The position numbers and the translations under genes are program-made. From positions 135,600 through 199,599 of the forward strand of contig JAKAEZ010000001.1 of the NCBI GenBank assembly GCA_021819825.1: a DNA stretch of 64,000 bases, given 5' to 3'. This stretch comes from Planctomycetota bacterium. GTDB lineage: Bacteria; Planctomycetota; Phycisphaerae; WQYP01. The notes under the pieces were generated by a model. The model searched no databases, was not told where the DNA came from, and saw nothing but the letters and a program-made list of their open reading frames with translations. This document shows, piece by piece, positions 55,036-64,000 of the stretch; the first letter of the stretch is position 1; each line of letters opens with the position of its first letter.

Positions 55036-57273
55036 ATGCAACAACGCACGCGATCTGGGGTTCAACCCTTTGGGGCCAGTAGGGGAATGCCGGCCGGACT
55101 TTTAGCCCTGGCGGCTCTGATATTTTTGACGAGTTGGGTGGCGAATACATCTCACCCAGCGGCGGCGGCACCGGCCACAACAATATTGACCGCCTCACCT
55201 GCCGAAAGCTACGCTGAGAAGGTTAGCGAGCTGATTCACTCCCAGAATCTGGCGGCGTTGGCGGCGTTATCTCCCGCGGCTCCGGCGACAACGGATGCGG
55301 CAATGATCAACCGCTGGCGGCAGGCTTATGTGACCACGATGGCAAAGGCGCGCGTGGCGAATCAGAAGTTTTATAAAAAATGGCTGGCCACCGGAAAAAA
55401 GGATTTTAAGGCGAAAAAGCTGATTCCCGCCTTTGAATATATGCTCACCGCCTACGGATTTTCAACGGATAAGACCGCGTTTAAAAAGCAACCCTGGGTC
55501 GGCACGCTGACGAAACAAATTGCCGCCAAAGCGGCGCAGTTTGATAAGCAGCATCGCTGGCTGGAATCCTTACAGCTTTATAATCAGCTTAACACCATGT
55601 ACCGCATTTCCCGGATATATCACCGTGATCTGCATCGGGTGATCCGCCGCACCATGTTGCTGGCGACTTACACACCCAAAGAATTTTTTGCCATGCAGGC
55701 CCAGTTGGCCAAAGATCATGCCTTCAAAAAGCCCTCGACCACCCCCAAACCGAAAATCAAAGAGGAACAGCAAAATCACGCTCCGGTTTATTCGCGTTGG
55801 CAGCACACGGTAAAAGGCATTCATCAGGATATGCTTGTGGAGTGTCTGGAACTTACCGAGCACGACTGGGTATTACCGATCACCTACAATACGCTGCTGA
55901 CCGGCGGGTTGCATTTGGTAAAACTTATGGCCGATACGCCGATGCTGGGCGACACCTTTCCCGGTTTAAAGCAGACCGCCCGGCGCGATCAATTTGTCTC
56001 GGAAATCAACACGCTTCTTAAACGCACCGCTTCCAGCAAACCCATTGACTCTCTGGGCATGATTCGCCTGTGGAGTGAACTGGTGACAATGAACCAGAGC
56101 ACTGTAAAATTGCCGTTGCCCGTGCTGATTAAAGAATTTACGGAAGGGTGCATGGAAAAGACCGACAAGTTCACCATGCCGTTCTGGCCCAGTCAGGTGC
56201 AGGGCTTCAACAAGGAAATGGAGGGACAGTTTGGCGGCGTGGGCATACAGATCCGAATGGACAACGGCCTCCTGCAAGTGGTTTCCCCACTTAGCGGCAC
56301 CCCCGCGTACAAAGCCGGGATTCAGGCCGGGGATGTTATTGTTACAGTCAACGGGCAAAACATGATGGGGCTGGGCATTAATACAGTGGTCCGCAAGATC
56401 ATGGGAAAGCCGGGCACAAAAGTCGTTCTGGGCATTCGCCGGGGCACGGATCCCAAACTGCTGATTTTCCATCTTACGCGCGCGATCATTCATGTTCGTT
56501 CCATCAAGGGATTCGCCCGTAACCCCGCCACGGGAAAATGGCGATTTATGATTGACCCCAAGGAAGGCATTGCGTATGTCCGGGTAACACAGTTTCAGGC
56601 GGATACCGCACAGCAGTTAAAGAAAGTTCTCAAACGGTTACTCAAAGAACACATGCACGGATTAATTATTGACCTGCGCTATAACCCCGGCGGCTATCTG
56701 GATACCGCGGTGCGCATGTGCAATATGTTTATCAGTCAGGGAACCATCCTATCCACCCGTGGGCGCACGGCTCCGCCGGAGGCCTGGTCGGCCCAGGGTT
56801 CCCCGCTGATTCCACCGAATATGCCGGTAATTCTGGTAGTCAATCAGGATAGTGCCAGTGCCTCGGAAATTTTCAGCGGGGCCATGCGGGATCACCACCG
56901 CGCCCTGATTGTCGGTCACCGGACGTATGGCAAAGGCTGTGTACAAAATGTAATCCCCATCGGAGAACACGACACGGCAGAATTCAAACTCACGGAACAA
57001 TATTATTATCTGCCGGATGGCGAGTGCATTCAGCGGCAACCGTACGCCCGCGTATGGGGCGTAAAACCCAATGTCGCGGTCTGGTTTTCGCCGTTGCAAC
57101 TGCAGGAACTGCAGGCAACATGGTTGAATGATGACCTGATTGCCGGCCCCGGCAAAGCCGCGGCCAAGACCAGCCCCTTTGCGTTTAAGGTTCCGCCGCA
57201 AAAGGCGTTTGATACGCAATTGGACACCGCGGAAATATTGATGAAGTTGCAACTATTAAAGTATTATCATTAA
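55036..57273 (+). CDS. CtpA-like S41 peptidase with large N-terminal domain
   Basis: The 745-aa protein has a signal/anchor helix (GLLALAALIFLTSWVANTS), a helical N-terminal domain of about 330 residues not seen in short Ctp proteases, and a PDZ domain (about 398-490, GVGIQIRMDNGLLQVVSPLSGTPAYKAGIQAGDVIV). The S41 catalytic domain follows, with Ser in NQDSASASEIFSGAM (about 605) and Lys in RTYGKGCVQ (about 631). It would process exported proteins in the periplasm. A small membrane protein gene follows it by 39 bp. Confidence 0.93.
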   Translation: MQQRTRSGVQPFGASRGMPAGLLALAALIFLTSWVANTSHPAAAAPATTILTASPAESYAEKVSELIHSQNLAALAALSPAAPATTDAAMINRWRQAYVTTMAKARVANQKFYKKWLATGKKDFKAKKLIPAFEYMLTAYGFSTDKTAFKKQPWVGTLTKQIAAKAAQFDKQHRWLESLQLYNQLNTMYRISRIYHRDLHRVIRRTMLLATYTPKEFFAMQAQLAKDHAFKKPSTTPKPKIKEEQQNHAPVYSRWQHTVKGIHQDMLVECLELTEHDWVLPITYNTLLTGGLHLVKLMADTPMLGDTFPGLKQTARRDQFVSEINTLLKRTASSKPIDSLGMIRLWSELVTMNQSTVKLPLPVLIKEFTEGCMEKTDKFTMPFWPSQVQGFNKEMEGQFGGVGIQIRMDNGLLQVVSPLSGTPAYKAGIQAGDVIVTVNGQNMMGLGINTVVRKIMGKPGTKVVLGIRRGTDPKLLIFHLTRAIIHVRSIKGFARNPATGKWRFMIDPKEGIAYVRVTQFQADTAQQLKKVLKRLLKEHMHGLIIDLRYNPGGYLDTAVRMCNMFISQGTILSTRGRTAPPEAWSAQGSPLIPPNMPVILVVNQDSASASEIFSGAMRDHHRALIVGHRTYGKGCVQNVIPIGEHDTAEFKLTEQYYYLPDGECIQRQPYARVWGVKPNVAVWFSPLQLQELQATWLNDDLIAGPGKAAAKTSPFAFKVPPQKAFDTQLDTAEILMKLQLLKYYH

Positions 57274-57312
57274 AGCCGCCGACATAATGGCGAAATAATG
57301 GAGTACGTGATT

Positions 57313-57549
57313 ATGAATCGCAGACGCATAATTGGAAATATTCTCAGTTGGGCGATGGCCTTGCTGACAGCGGTTGCCACGCTCTATTTAAGCATCCACT
57401 ATCTGGCCAAGCCCCACGGCTGGATTGACTGGATGGTACAACTTTCCGGCGCTGCCACAACTGCGATCATTATATTCTTTCTGACTTGGGGCCATTTTCA
57501 GAAAACGCCCGTCGCGCCGGCACCGCAGAAATCCTCGTCGGCCAGTTAG
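57313..57549 (+). CDS. Small two-helix membrane protein, unknown function
   Basis: ATG 57313 is preferred because GGAG lies nine bases before it; ATG 57298 is in frame just upstream. The 78-aa product has two helices (GNILSWAMALLTAVATLYLSI and VQLSGAATTAIIIFFLTWG) and a polar tail ending PQKSSSAS. It follows the CtpA gene closely and is probably co-transcribed. Not recognised. Confidence 0.65.
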   Translation: MNRRRIIGNILSWAMALLTAVATLYLSIHYLAKPHGWIDWMVQLSGAATTAIIIFFLTWGHFQKTPVAPAPQKSSSAS

Positions 57550-57596
57550 CCCCAGGCGCGGAACGCTGGGCAGGGGACAGGTGACAGGGTATTGGG

Positions 57597-57963
57597 GTAG
57601 GGAAGACACTCTGCCCTTGCGTGCGATTGGTACGCTCACGTATCGCGTCCCGCAGCTTCTTCAGGCTTTTCTTGCGTGGGAACTTGCGACCGCGTTCAAA
57701 GCGGTATCCCAGGAATTCAAACCTTTCCGTGGCCGCGTGGGCAATGCGTGTCTTTTCCGGGTGTAGCGTCAGTCCGGCTTGTGCCGTCCATTGCTGCACC
57801 TCGGCCAATGCCTTCTGGGCTTCTTCCTGCGTTTGACACAATATGACAAAGTCATCCGCATACCGCACCATCTCATATCCCTTCCGGACCATCAGGTTAT
57901 CCAGATCATTGAGATAGATGTTGCTTAACAACGGTGACAATACCGCCCCTTGCGGGGTGTCAC
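57597..57963 (-). pseudogene. Fragment of a group II intron reverse transcriptase
   Basis: The minus strand reads RDTPQGAVLSPLLSNIYLNDL, then the catalytic EMVRYADDFVILCQTQEEA and LTLHPEKTRIAHA, then FEFLGYRF and KKSLKKLRDAIRERT. These are the palm motifs of intron-encoded reverse transcriptases. The N-terminal fingers and the maturase/endonuclease parts are missing. An in-frame TGA stands one codon before RDTPQG. The frame beyond about 57597 continues without homology and overlaps the small membrane gene's end. Confidence 0.85.
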
Positions 57964-58369
57964 GTCATATCCCGGTTTTGACCTCGTCTGTCTATTGTTT
58001 CGACCCTTCATCAGCGGTTCACTTTCGTTCGCCTTCGCGGACCTTATCCGACGCTTTATTGCCACACCTTTTCGCTCGACGTTCACCACGGCGGCTCTTA
58101 ACCGTCGCAGCTCGAACTGATTTGCAGTCTGGTTCTGCCACCCGACTGCGAGAGACCTTCTCTCATCTTGAACACAACTGCTCCTTTCACACGGCCTGGC
58201 AATTTTTCCGGGCAGGCGGCGAAATCGACGGCATAAATGCCGGCGCTACGAGAATGTGTGGCCTTGGAAACTCGCACCGCAGCAGCTTGCCCGGATTTAT
58301 TGCCACGCCCTTTTAGAACGGCGCGCCGCAATCCCGGTAAATCTGGGCAATTTGTGAGTTATAGCATAC
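57964..58369 (-). other. Possible group II intron RNA remnant and spacer
   Basis: The minus strand upstream of the RT fragment holds GTGAACGTCGAGCGAAAAGG, then GGTGTGGCAATAAAGCGTCG and GGATAAGGTCCGCGAAGGCG (about 58098-58037). These words resemble domain I of bacterial group II introns. It would mean that domain I and the RT core were joined by an internal deletion. The 58200-58369 part holds nothing I recognise. Confidence 0.4.
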
Positions 58370-59458
58370 TTAGCTGCGCCCATCAGCTTCGAGGCATGTC
58401 AGTGTTTCCTCAATGACGCTTACTCCGCTGGACCAGACAAAAAAGAACATGGCTTCGCGCATCCGTCGCTGGGCGGGATGCGACATCATCAATCCGCGGC
58501 CTTTGGCCAGTTCCAATGTCGCCGCTGTGCATCGCCAGCACAGGTCATTGCATTGTGCCCGCAAAATTGCCGGCTTAGAAGCGCTGTCCGCTTCCACCTT
58601 ATCCGCTCCGTGTCTGTACACCTCACGCGATAGCGCCGCGTGCTTCCGGCGCAGGCCGGCAACGGCGGCTTTACACCGCGCAGATCGCGTGGAGACCAGT
58701 TCCATCGCATCACGTAAAGCTCCCGCCGCAACCCCCAGCGGCAGAATACAGGTATTGAGAGAAAACCGCCGATACTTGTTGCGAACGGCCAACGCATTAG
58801 GACTGGGACCGGCTAAAATATCCTCGGGCTTGATTGCAACTCCTTTAAGTTTAATAGCGACAGTATTGCCGGCATTGAGCACGGCGATAGGCTCGGGGGA
58901 AATTATCCGCACGCTTGGTTGCTTCATGCGGAGAATAAACAGGAGTTGATCACCCGTTTCGGTGCGAGCGCCGGCGATAATATAATCGCAGTGACCAGCG
59001 CCGGTCGACCAGGGAATAATGCCAGAAATGCGCCATATCCCGCCGTGTTGCACCGCCACAACGCCTCCATTTTGATGCTGCCCGGATGTGGTTAATTGCG
59101 CAATTCCAATGCTAGCGAATATCTGATTCCTGGCAAGCCGGGAGAGTATCTTTCGGCACTGCGGTCCGCTGGCGGGAGCGGTGGCGGCACAGATGAGAAA
59201 TTCCAGCGCGGCATCACGCTGGGTAAGAATCAGGGCCGTCGTTAAACATACTGAGGCAAGCTGTTCATACCGTCGATGTAACTGTATCTGCGATAAGCCG
59301 GTTCCACCATACTGTTTTGGAACCGACCACGTCAACGCGCCACAGTTCGCCAGATCTTCAATATTTTTGCGCGGCCAGCGGCCCGCAATATCGATATCCT
59401 GCGCCCGCTGCGACAATCTCTCAAGTACTGCTGACCACGTGGCTGATGATGTATCCAT
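58370..59458 (-). CDS. Acyl-CoA dehydrogenase family protein
   Basis: The 362-aa protein follows the acyl-CoA dehydrogenase order. An N-terminal helical domain (GALTWSVPKQYGGTGLSQIQLHRRYEQLA) is followed by a middle beta-domain (SIGIAQLTTSGQHQNGGVV, WRISGIIPWSTGAGHCDYIIAGA) and a C-terminal helical domain (LPLGVAAGALRDAMELV). It would use FAD. The catalytic Glu of typical enzymes is not obvious, and the C-terminal half is short and divergent. It could be an altered or monooxygenase-like member. No operon partner. Confidence 0.72.
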   Translation of the reverse strand: MDTSSATWSAVLERLSQRAQDIDIAGRWPRKNIEDLANCGALTWSVPKQYGGTGLSQIQLHRRYEQLASVCLTTALILTQRDAALEFLICAATAPASGPQCRKILSRLARNQIFASIGIAQLTTSGQHQNGGVVAVQHGGIWRISGIIPWSTGAGHCDYIIAGARTETGDQLLFILRMKQPSVRIISPEPIAVLNAGNTVAIKLKGVAIKPEDILAGPSPNALAVRNKYRRFSLNTCILPLGVAAGALRDAMELVSTRSARCKAAVAGLRRKHAALSREVYRHGADKVEADSASKPAILRAQCNDLCWRCTAATLELAKGRGLMMSHPAQRRMREAMFFFVWSSGVSVIEETLTCLEADGRS

Positions 59459-59662
59459 CGTTGAATTGTAGGAGCGCTGCCAAAGAATCGCCAGCCTGCG
59501 AAGGTCTGTTTTTTGGCCCCATCAATCAGCGGCGACATCGAGAACATTCATTGGTCTTCGTCCACTGGTCTTACCGGTGCGGGACGCCGGAGGAAAAGTA
59601 TGATCAGCGTGGCGGTATCCGCCTAACTGCCACCCCGTAACCGCGCGCGGTCCACCATGTCG

Positions 59663-60991
59663 TCATCCGCCAACCACGTTCGGATGATCATCTAAGGTAT
59701 GCTCTGCGTGCGGACCCGCGGAAGAATCGGCTGCGGGTGCCGCAGTGGTTCCGGCGACAAGTTTATTAGGCCGTTGAATTTTTGTTTTGCCGTTCAGGCA
59801 CGCATCCATCTGACGCAAAGCCTGCTTGATACGCAATTCATTTTCCACCAGGGCGATGCGAACAAATCCTTCGCCGTTGTCGCCAAAGCCGCGACCCGGT
59901 GCCACCGCGACATCGGCTTGGTCCAGCAGTCGAAGAGAAAAATCAATGGTGCCTTGGCCGGCTAAATGTTTTTCTGAAACTTTGGCCCAGACAAACATGC
60001 TGGCGCGCGGGCACTGTACATCCCATCCGATTTTCCGCAGGCCGGATACCAGAACATCCCGCCGCTTCTGATAAATTTCAGCTTGCTGACGGACAAATTC
60101 ATCTCCGTTGCGCAAGGCCAGTATGCTGGCGATCTGTATGGGGGCAAAGTGGCCGTAGTCGTAATAACCTTTAATGGTTGATAGCGCCCGGACCATTTCA
60201 CTGTTGCCGCAGCAGAACCCCACACGCCAGCCGGCCATGTTGTAGGGCTTGCTCATGGTGGAGAATTCCACTCCCACTTCTTTGCCGCCGGCCGTGGCCA
60301 GAAACGACGGTGCCTGATAACCGTCAAAGCAGGTTTCACCATACGCAAAATCACTAATTACCAACACATTGTATTGCCTGGCCAAGGCCACGGTCTGTTC
60401 ATAAAACAGGCTATCCACGGTCATAGCTGATGGATTGTGCGGATAATTAAGAATCAGCAGCTTGGGCCGAGGAAACAAGTTTTTCAGCACATGTTCAATA
60501 CGCTGCAGAAACGCTTCATCGTTTCCCAGTGGCACGCTGATCACATTACCACCGGCCAGAGCAACGGCATATACATGAATTGGATAGGCCGGATCACCCA
60601 CCACCACGGTGTCCCCGGCCCCCAATAGAGCCAGCATCAAATGAGAGAAACCTTCTTTGGATCCGATGGTGGCGACCACTTCCGTTTCCGGATCCAGATC
60701 CACGCCATAGCGACGTTTGTATTTGCGGGCCACTTCGCGGCGCAGATTATACAAGCCGACGCTTACGGAGTAGCGATGATTGCGGGCATCATGGGCAGCC
60801 TCCGCGAGTTTATCAATGACAAAAGGCGGTGATGGGTCAATAGGATTGCCCATGCCCAGATCAATCACGTCATGCCCCGCTTGTCTTTTGGCGGCTTTTA
60901 ACGCGTTGATACGGGCGAATAAATACGGGGGCAAACGCTTAATGCGCGTGGACACATCTATTGTAAAAGGTTTATCATTTCCGCCGGCCAT
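59663..60991 (-). CDS. PLP-dependent aminotransferase (AlaC/LL-DAP-like)
   Basis: The start is ATG 60991, preceded by GAGGAG. The 442-aa class I/II aminotransferase has [20 protein letters not shown] and [30 protein letters not shown]. It then shows the PLP-binding features [28 protein letters not shown] and the Schiff-base Lys in [16 protein letters not shown], with ending [20 protein letters not shown]. The family includes the glutamate-pyruvate aminotransferase AlaC and LL-diaminopimelate aminotransferases. Substrate is not decided by sequence alone. Confidence 0.88.
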   Translation of the reverse strand: MAGGNDKPFTIDVSTRIKRLPPYLFARINALKAAKRQAGHDVIDLGMGNPIDPSPPFVIDKLAEAAHDARNHRYSVSVGLYNLRREVARKYKRRYGVDLDPETEVVATIGSKEGFSHLMLALLGAGDTVVVGDPAYPIHVYAVALAGGNVISVPLGNDEAFLQRIEHVLKNLFPRPKLLILNYPHNPSAMTVDSLFYEQTVALARQYNVLVISDFAYGETCFDGYQAPSFLATAGGKEVGVEFSTMSKPYNMAGWRVGFCCGNSEMVRALSTIKGYYDYGHFAPIQIASILALRNGDEFVRQQAEIYQKRRDVLVSGLRKIGWDVQCPRASMFVWAKVSEKHLAGQGTIDFSLRLLDQADVAVAPGRGFGDNGEGFVRIALVENELRIKQALRQMDACLNGKTKIQRPNKLVAGTTAAPAADSSAGPHAEHTLDDHPNVVGG

Positions 60992-61154
60992 CGTCCGGCT
61001 CCTCTCGTAATGCAACGCTCGGAAGCCCGATCGCCTTTCAGCAGACCGCGGCTTCAGAGAGTTTTATGTATTATAACCTATCATTGCCTGACGAGACCAT
61101 GCCGTCAGGCAATCCGCACACCCCACGGTCCGCCGCACGAAAATATCAAACCAT

Positions 61155-62291
61155 TTACTTGGCCGATTTTCCCTGCGGCTTAGTCGCGGCGGGTGCCGGC
61201 GCGTTAGCCTGCTGCGCTTTTTGCTCATTGCGCAGAGCCTGGGCCTGCTCGGCATACGCTTCACGCAGAGCGGCGAATTCCTGATTTAAAATCGGATTGG
61301 CAATGGTAATTTTGGACTGCGCCACCAAACGGTTTAATTCAATTTGTCCCCATTGCAATTCGCCTTGATTTAACAGATCCGCCTTCAGACCGGCCCGCAC
61401 TTTTGAAAGCGGCACGGTACTGGCCGGGACTTTTTTCACCAACCACAGCAGATGCAGCGTGCCGTTAATGGGCACAGCGGCGGACAGCACATTAGGTTGA
61501 AGTTCTCTGGCGGTGTCCAAGAGAATTTGTGGAAGGGCTTTGTCTTCCAGGGGAATAACTTCCAGGCCGCCATTGGCAGCATTTTGCGTATTAATGCTGT
61601 GCTGCTGCGCTACCACCGCAGGATTTTCATGTTTGTCCATGATTAAATGGCGAACCGTTGCGGCGTCATCAAAGGAGTTAACCACAATATCCCGCACTTC
61701 CACCTTGGGGCCGAAGTTGGTTTTGTAAGCCAGCTTCACGTCGGCATCGGTGATATGCACATGTCCTTTGGCCAGAGCCAGCATATAGGTTGTTCGGGCC
61801 AGGGCCATGCGGAATTCCGCCAGCGATTCGCCCTTGCGGGCCAACAATTTTTCGAGGACAGGAATCCGTTGTTTGGCGGGAATGTGCTGGGCCGCGAGTT
61901 GATTGAGCACCCCTTGTTCGGCGGCATCAATCTGCGCGTTACCCACATGCAGGCCGGCCTTGACGCAAGCCTGCTTCAACACGGTGAGCTGAATCCATTT
62001 TTCCAGCAATCCCAGACCGTTGAGACGCAGCAGCGAATTGAGAAAATGTTCTTTGCTTAAAGCCACACCGTTGACCATGGCCACCGCCGGATTGCCCGGA
62101 GCCGGGGATCGCGGCATGAGCACATCCTGATTCAGCACAGGTAAATGTGCTTTTACTGGTTTAAGTCCCGTGGAGGGTGTGGTGGGAAGCGTTACCGCGG
62201 CGGAAATATTTCCGGCGATGACACCCATAGAGATTCCAACCGCTAATGCGGTCGCCAATGAGAGTTTTCCGATGAGGTTCTGTCGCGTCAC
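61155..62291 (-). CDS. SurA/PpiC-like periplasmic foldase
   Basis: The start is GTG 62291 (VTRQNLIGKLSLATALAVG), preceded by AGGAG six bases away. The longer frame to 62354 lacks one. The 378-aa protein has a signal sequence, a SurA-N-like helical region (PAVAMVNGVALSKEHFLNSLLRLNG, about 60-85) and a weakly conserved parvulin part (VRHLIMDKHENPAVVAQQHSIN, then NGGLEVIPLEDKALPQILLDTARELQPNVLSAAVPING). The tail is Gln/Ala-rich and ends PQGKSAK. It probably assists folding of exported proteins. Isomerase activity is uncertain. Confidence 0.75.
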   Translation of the reverse strand: MTRQNLIGKLSLATALAVGISMGVIAGNISAAVTLPTTPSTGLKPVKAHLPVLNQDVLMPRSPAPGNPAVAMVNGVALSKEHFLNSLLRLNGLGLLEKWIQLTVLKQACVKAGLHVGNAQIDAAEQGVLNQLAAQHIPAKQRIPVLEKLLARKGESLAEFRMALARTTYMLALAKGHVHITDADVKLAYKTNFGPKVEVRDIVVNSFDDAATVRHLIMDKHENPAVVAQQHSINTQNAANGGLEVIPLEDKALPQILLDTARELQPNVLSAAVPINGTLHLLWLVKKVPASTVPLSKVRAGLKADLLNQGELQWGQIELNRLVAQSKITIANPILNQEFAALREAYAEQAQALRNEQKAQQANAPAPAATKPQGKSAK

Positions 62292-62354
62292 GCGAATCTC
62301 CTGTAAAGGGTCATGGTTCAGTACGTCCAAACCAGTATTGTTATCGTACCGCAA

Positions 62355-62748
62355 GCTTTAGTTATACGCCAATAGGAACTGAAAAGTTTCAAATCGCCGA
62401 TCACAGTACCGGCCATTACTCAGACAGCCTCCTGGCACTGTCAATCCTTCAAATGGCGAATGGTAGACCGCAATGCCTGAATTTTACCCGACAAAACCGC
62501 TTTTATGGGAGCCGAGGAAACTCTTTAATTTACCGGCATGAATCACCAAAGATTCTTCGGGCTTTTGCCGATACATATTGCCAGTGCTTGAGAGAATCAG
62601 ATCGATCAGGCAGTGACTTATCGCCAAGCGTCCTATCAGCCAGCGCGGTAAGAACTTTGGTTTGACGTAGTTTTGTGTGTTCGATCGCTTTGCAGCGTTT
62701 TGAACAGTGTTTTTAGCCGCTTCGGCGGTATTTCGGGAGCCAGGGTAT
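62355..62748. other. Spacer with a partial palindromic repeat copy
   Basis: No gene is supported. 62409-62438 is the reverse complement of the arm and flank at 43251-43279. AGCCGCTTCGGCGGT (about 62715-62729) is a short hairpin near the start of the next gene. Confidence 0.45.
62409..62438 (-). repeat. Partial copy of the 43.26-kb palindromic element
   Basis: Read on the minus strand it gives TGCCAGGAGGCTGTCTGAGT then AATGGCCGG, matching 43251-43279 in 24 of 29 positions. The second arm is missing. Confidence 0.6.
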
Positions 62749-63528
62749 ATGTTGTACGGTCATAACAATAACACGTTTCACAATCGTCGCGGCTTTACAC
62801 TCATTGAGCTGCTGGTGGTCTTGACGATCATCGCTCTGATGATTTCGCTGCTGCTGCCGGCTTTAAGCCGGGCACGGGGTCTGGCCCAGCGCGTACAGTG
62901 CGCGACAAATTTGCGATCTATCGGGCAGGCCATCTTGATTTATGCCGCCAATAATAACAATCAATATCCCTGTAATTCCGCGCTGGCCAAAACCGGCTTT
63001 GGACTTCCGTTTCTTGCAATGACCAACGGGCAGCAGCAGAACGGACAAGCGGCACCGGCGGGCCTGGGTTTGCTGTATACGACACAAATGATTGATAATA
63101 CCACCATGTTCTATTGCCCCCAGCCCGGCTACTACGGCCCCTATTGCAGCGTGAACGGCCAATACCTGCCGACGCTGGTTAAAAACGGTGGAACCATTAA
63201 CTGGGGCAGCGTAGCGTATGGCTACTGCTATTACTATCAGATTCGGCAATCGCAGTTCGGCGGAAGTCCGGCGAATTTCAACCCCATTGAATTTACACAA
63301 ACCCCGCAGGATTCCAGTTCCACTGTGTTGGCCAGTGATCTTACGGTTAATCTGGCAGGCAACTGGACTTGGCCTGGACCTTTGCCGGCATCTAATCACA
63401 GCTTGTCCGCCGGTGGGCAGCCGGATGGCGGAAACACGCTCTATAACGACGGATCAGTGAGCTGGAAAAATCTTGGTCAGATGCATGTCGGATACTCATG
63501 GCTGGGACTGATGAACTTCTACCAGTAA
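62749..63528 (+). CDS. Type II secretion pseudopilin-like protein (H-X-DG class)
   Basis: I prefer ATG 62749, with GGGAG nine bases upstream, over a GTG at 62707. The 259-aa protein begins with a prepilin cleavage site and helix, [19 protein letters not shown], continuing to LLPALSRAR. It goes on with [20 protein letters not shown], typical of planctomycete pseudopilins. The C-terminus has H...[22 protein letters not shown]. These proteins are numerous in planctomycetes and are processed by a prepilin peptidase. The specific role is unknown. Confidence 0.88.
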   Translation: MLYGHNNNTFHNRRGFTLIELLVVLTIIALMISLLLPALSRARGLAQRVQCATNLRSIGQAILIYAANNNNQYPCNSALAKTGFGLPFLAMTNGQQQNGQAAPAGLGLLYTTQMIDNTTMFYCPQPGYYGPYCSVNGQYLPTLVKNGGTINWGSVAYGYCYYYQIRQSQFGGSPANFNPIEFTQTPQDSSSTVLASDLTVNLAGNWTWPGPLPASNHSLSAGGQPDGGNTLYNDGSVSWKNLGQMHVGYSWLGLMNFYQ

Positions 63529-63642
63529 GATAGCGGGAACGCGGTACCGGGTATTTTGCCCCTCCGCCAGCGCTGAAAAGATAATGAGTACTTTGTCAAA
63601 TCCGTAAATTAGAGTTGCCGAAAAGAACAGCATCGCGGCTGG

Positions 63643-64000
63643 TTATGGAACAGGCTTGTTTGCCCCCATCGTTCGAGCATCCGCGGGCACTGAAAAATTT
63701 ATAACAGCCTCGGCGGGCAATTTCTTGATGCGTGTGATGACCATTCGGTCGATAATCCAATTCACTTTATAGGTAAAGGCTATTTTGTCGCCTGTAGCAA
63801 TACCATGAAGTGTTACCCCAGTCGCCAACTGATACGGCATGGTCATGGCCATCATGGGTTCAATTTTTCCGCTCATACCAACCCAATGGGCAATAGGCGG
63901 TACTTTAATAGAAACAGATTCCGGCGACTCCCCCGGTACCGGCAACGCTTTGACAATGCCACGCAGATGGTAGGTGTAGGTAATCCCTGATTGCGTTGTA
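63643..64000 (-). CDS. CusF-like copper-binding domain protein, N-terminus cut by window edge
   Basis: The minus strand is open from the right edge to 63643. The visible translation reads TYTYHLRGIVKALPVPGE, followed by IEPMMAMTMPYQL, GIATGDKIAFTYKVNWI and VITRIKKLP. This is the OB-like copper-binding domain of the CusF type, as found next to or fused with SCO proteins, where PxMTM supplies Met ligands. The tail NFSVPADARTMGANKPVP is short. The signal peptide and start lie beyond the window. It may bind Cu(I) outside the cytoplasm. Confidence 0.8.
   Translation of the reverse strand, partial: TTQSGITYTYHLRGIVKALPVPGESPESVSIKVPPIAHWVGMSGKIEPMMAMTMPYQLATGVTLHGIATGDKIAFTYKVNWIIDRMVITRIKKLPAEAVINFSVPADARTMGANKPVP

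Overview
The window looks like a stretch of a planctomycete chromosome, possibly class Phycisphaerae. This is inferred from gene content only. The clues are a type II pseudopilin with the N-terminal [19 protein letters not shown] segment and a C-terminal H...DG motif, a GloVer-repeat PEP-CTERM surface protein, a very large RHS/YD-repeat protein without an evident signal peptide, a CtpA-like S41 protease, and a GGDEF/EAL sensor. No phage, plasmid or CRISPR locus is visible.

Layout. (1) 1-6.3 kb: a giant RHS-repeat gene on the minus strand, cut by the left edge, preceded by an unlisted 48-codon ORF and four tandem 11-bp repeats. (2) 6.7-15.3 kb: a compact surface-glycan locus on both strands, with a sulfotransferase, several unusual glycosyltransferases (including a protein joining a fucosyltransferase-like and a PLOD-like transferase), a GT9-like protein, a methyltransferase and a small membrane protein. 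(3) 16-25.2 kb: an O6-alkylguanine methyltransferase, a Tat-exported S9 peptidase, and an RND efflux operon (outer membrane factor, adaptor, pump) with a recognisable promoter. (4) 25.5-29.6 kb: a membrane GAF-PAS-GGDEF-EAL protein and a small orphan gene. (5) 29.6-46.3 kb: mostly housekeeping genes: a PHP phosphatase and typA, lipB and lon, hsp20, frr-pyrH-tsf, a cold-shock gene, purA-uppS, a sigma54 activator, a ribBA whose second domain has lost its metal ligands, and two membrane-anchored unknowns. (6) 46.6-52 kb: a rhamnogalacturonan lyase (PL4), tRNA-Pro(GGG), an ISAzo13-type transposase relic, the GloVer PEP-CTERM gene, a second copy of the tRNA 3' end, and 1.2 kb of repeat-bearing non-coding DNA. 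(7) 52-64 kb: rpsT with a TlyA-like methyltransferase, sppA, a TIM-barrel isomerase, a CtpA-like protease, a group II intron reverse-transcriptase relic, an acyl-CoA dehydrogenase homologue, an aminotransferase, a SurA/PpiC-like protein, the pseudopilin and a partial CusF-like copper protein.

The most unusual parts are the glycan locus, the RHS locus with its upstream small ORF and repeat array, the helically phased 11-bp repeats upstream of the hsp20 promoter, the tRNA-flanked 2-kb segment, and the degenerate short-period repeats in two intergenic spacers. All calls come from reading the sequence. No database search was run.
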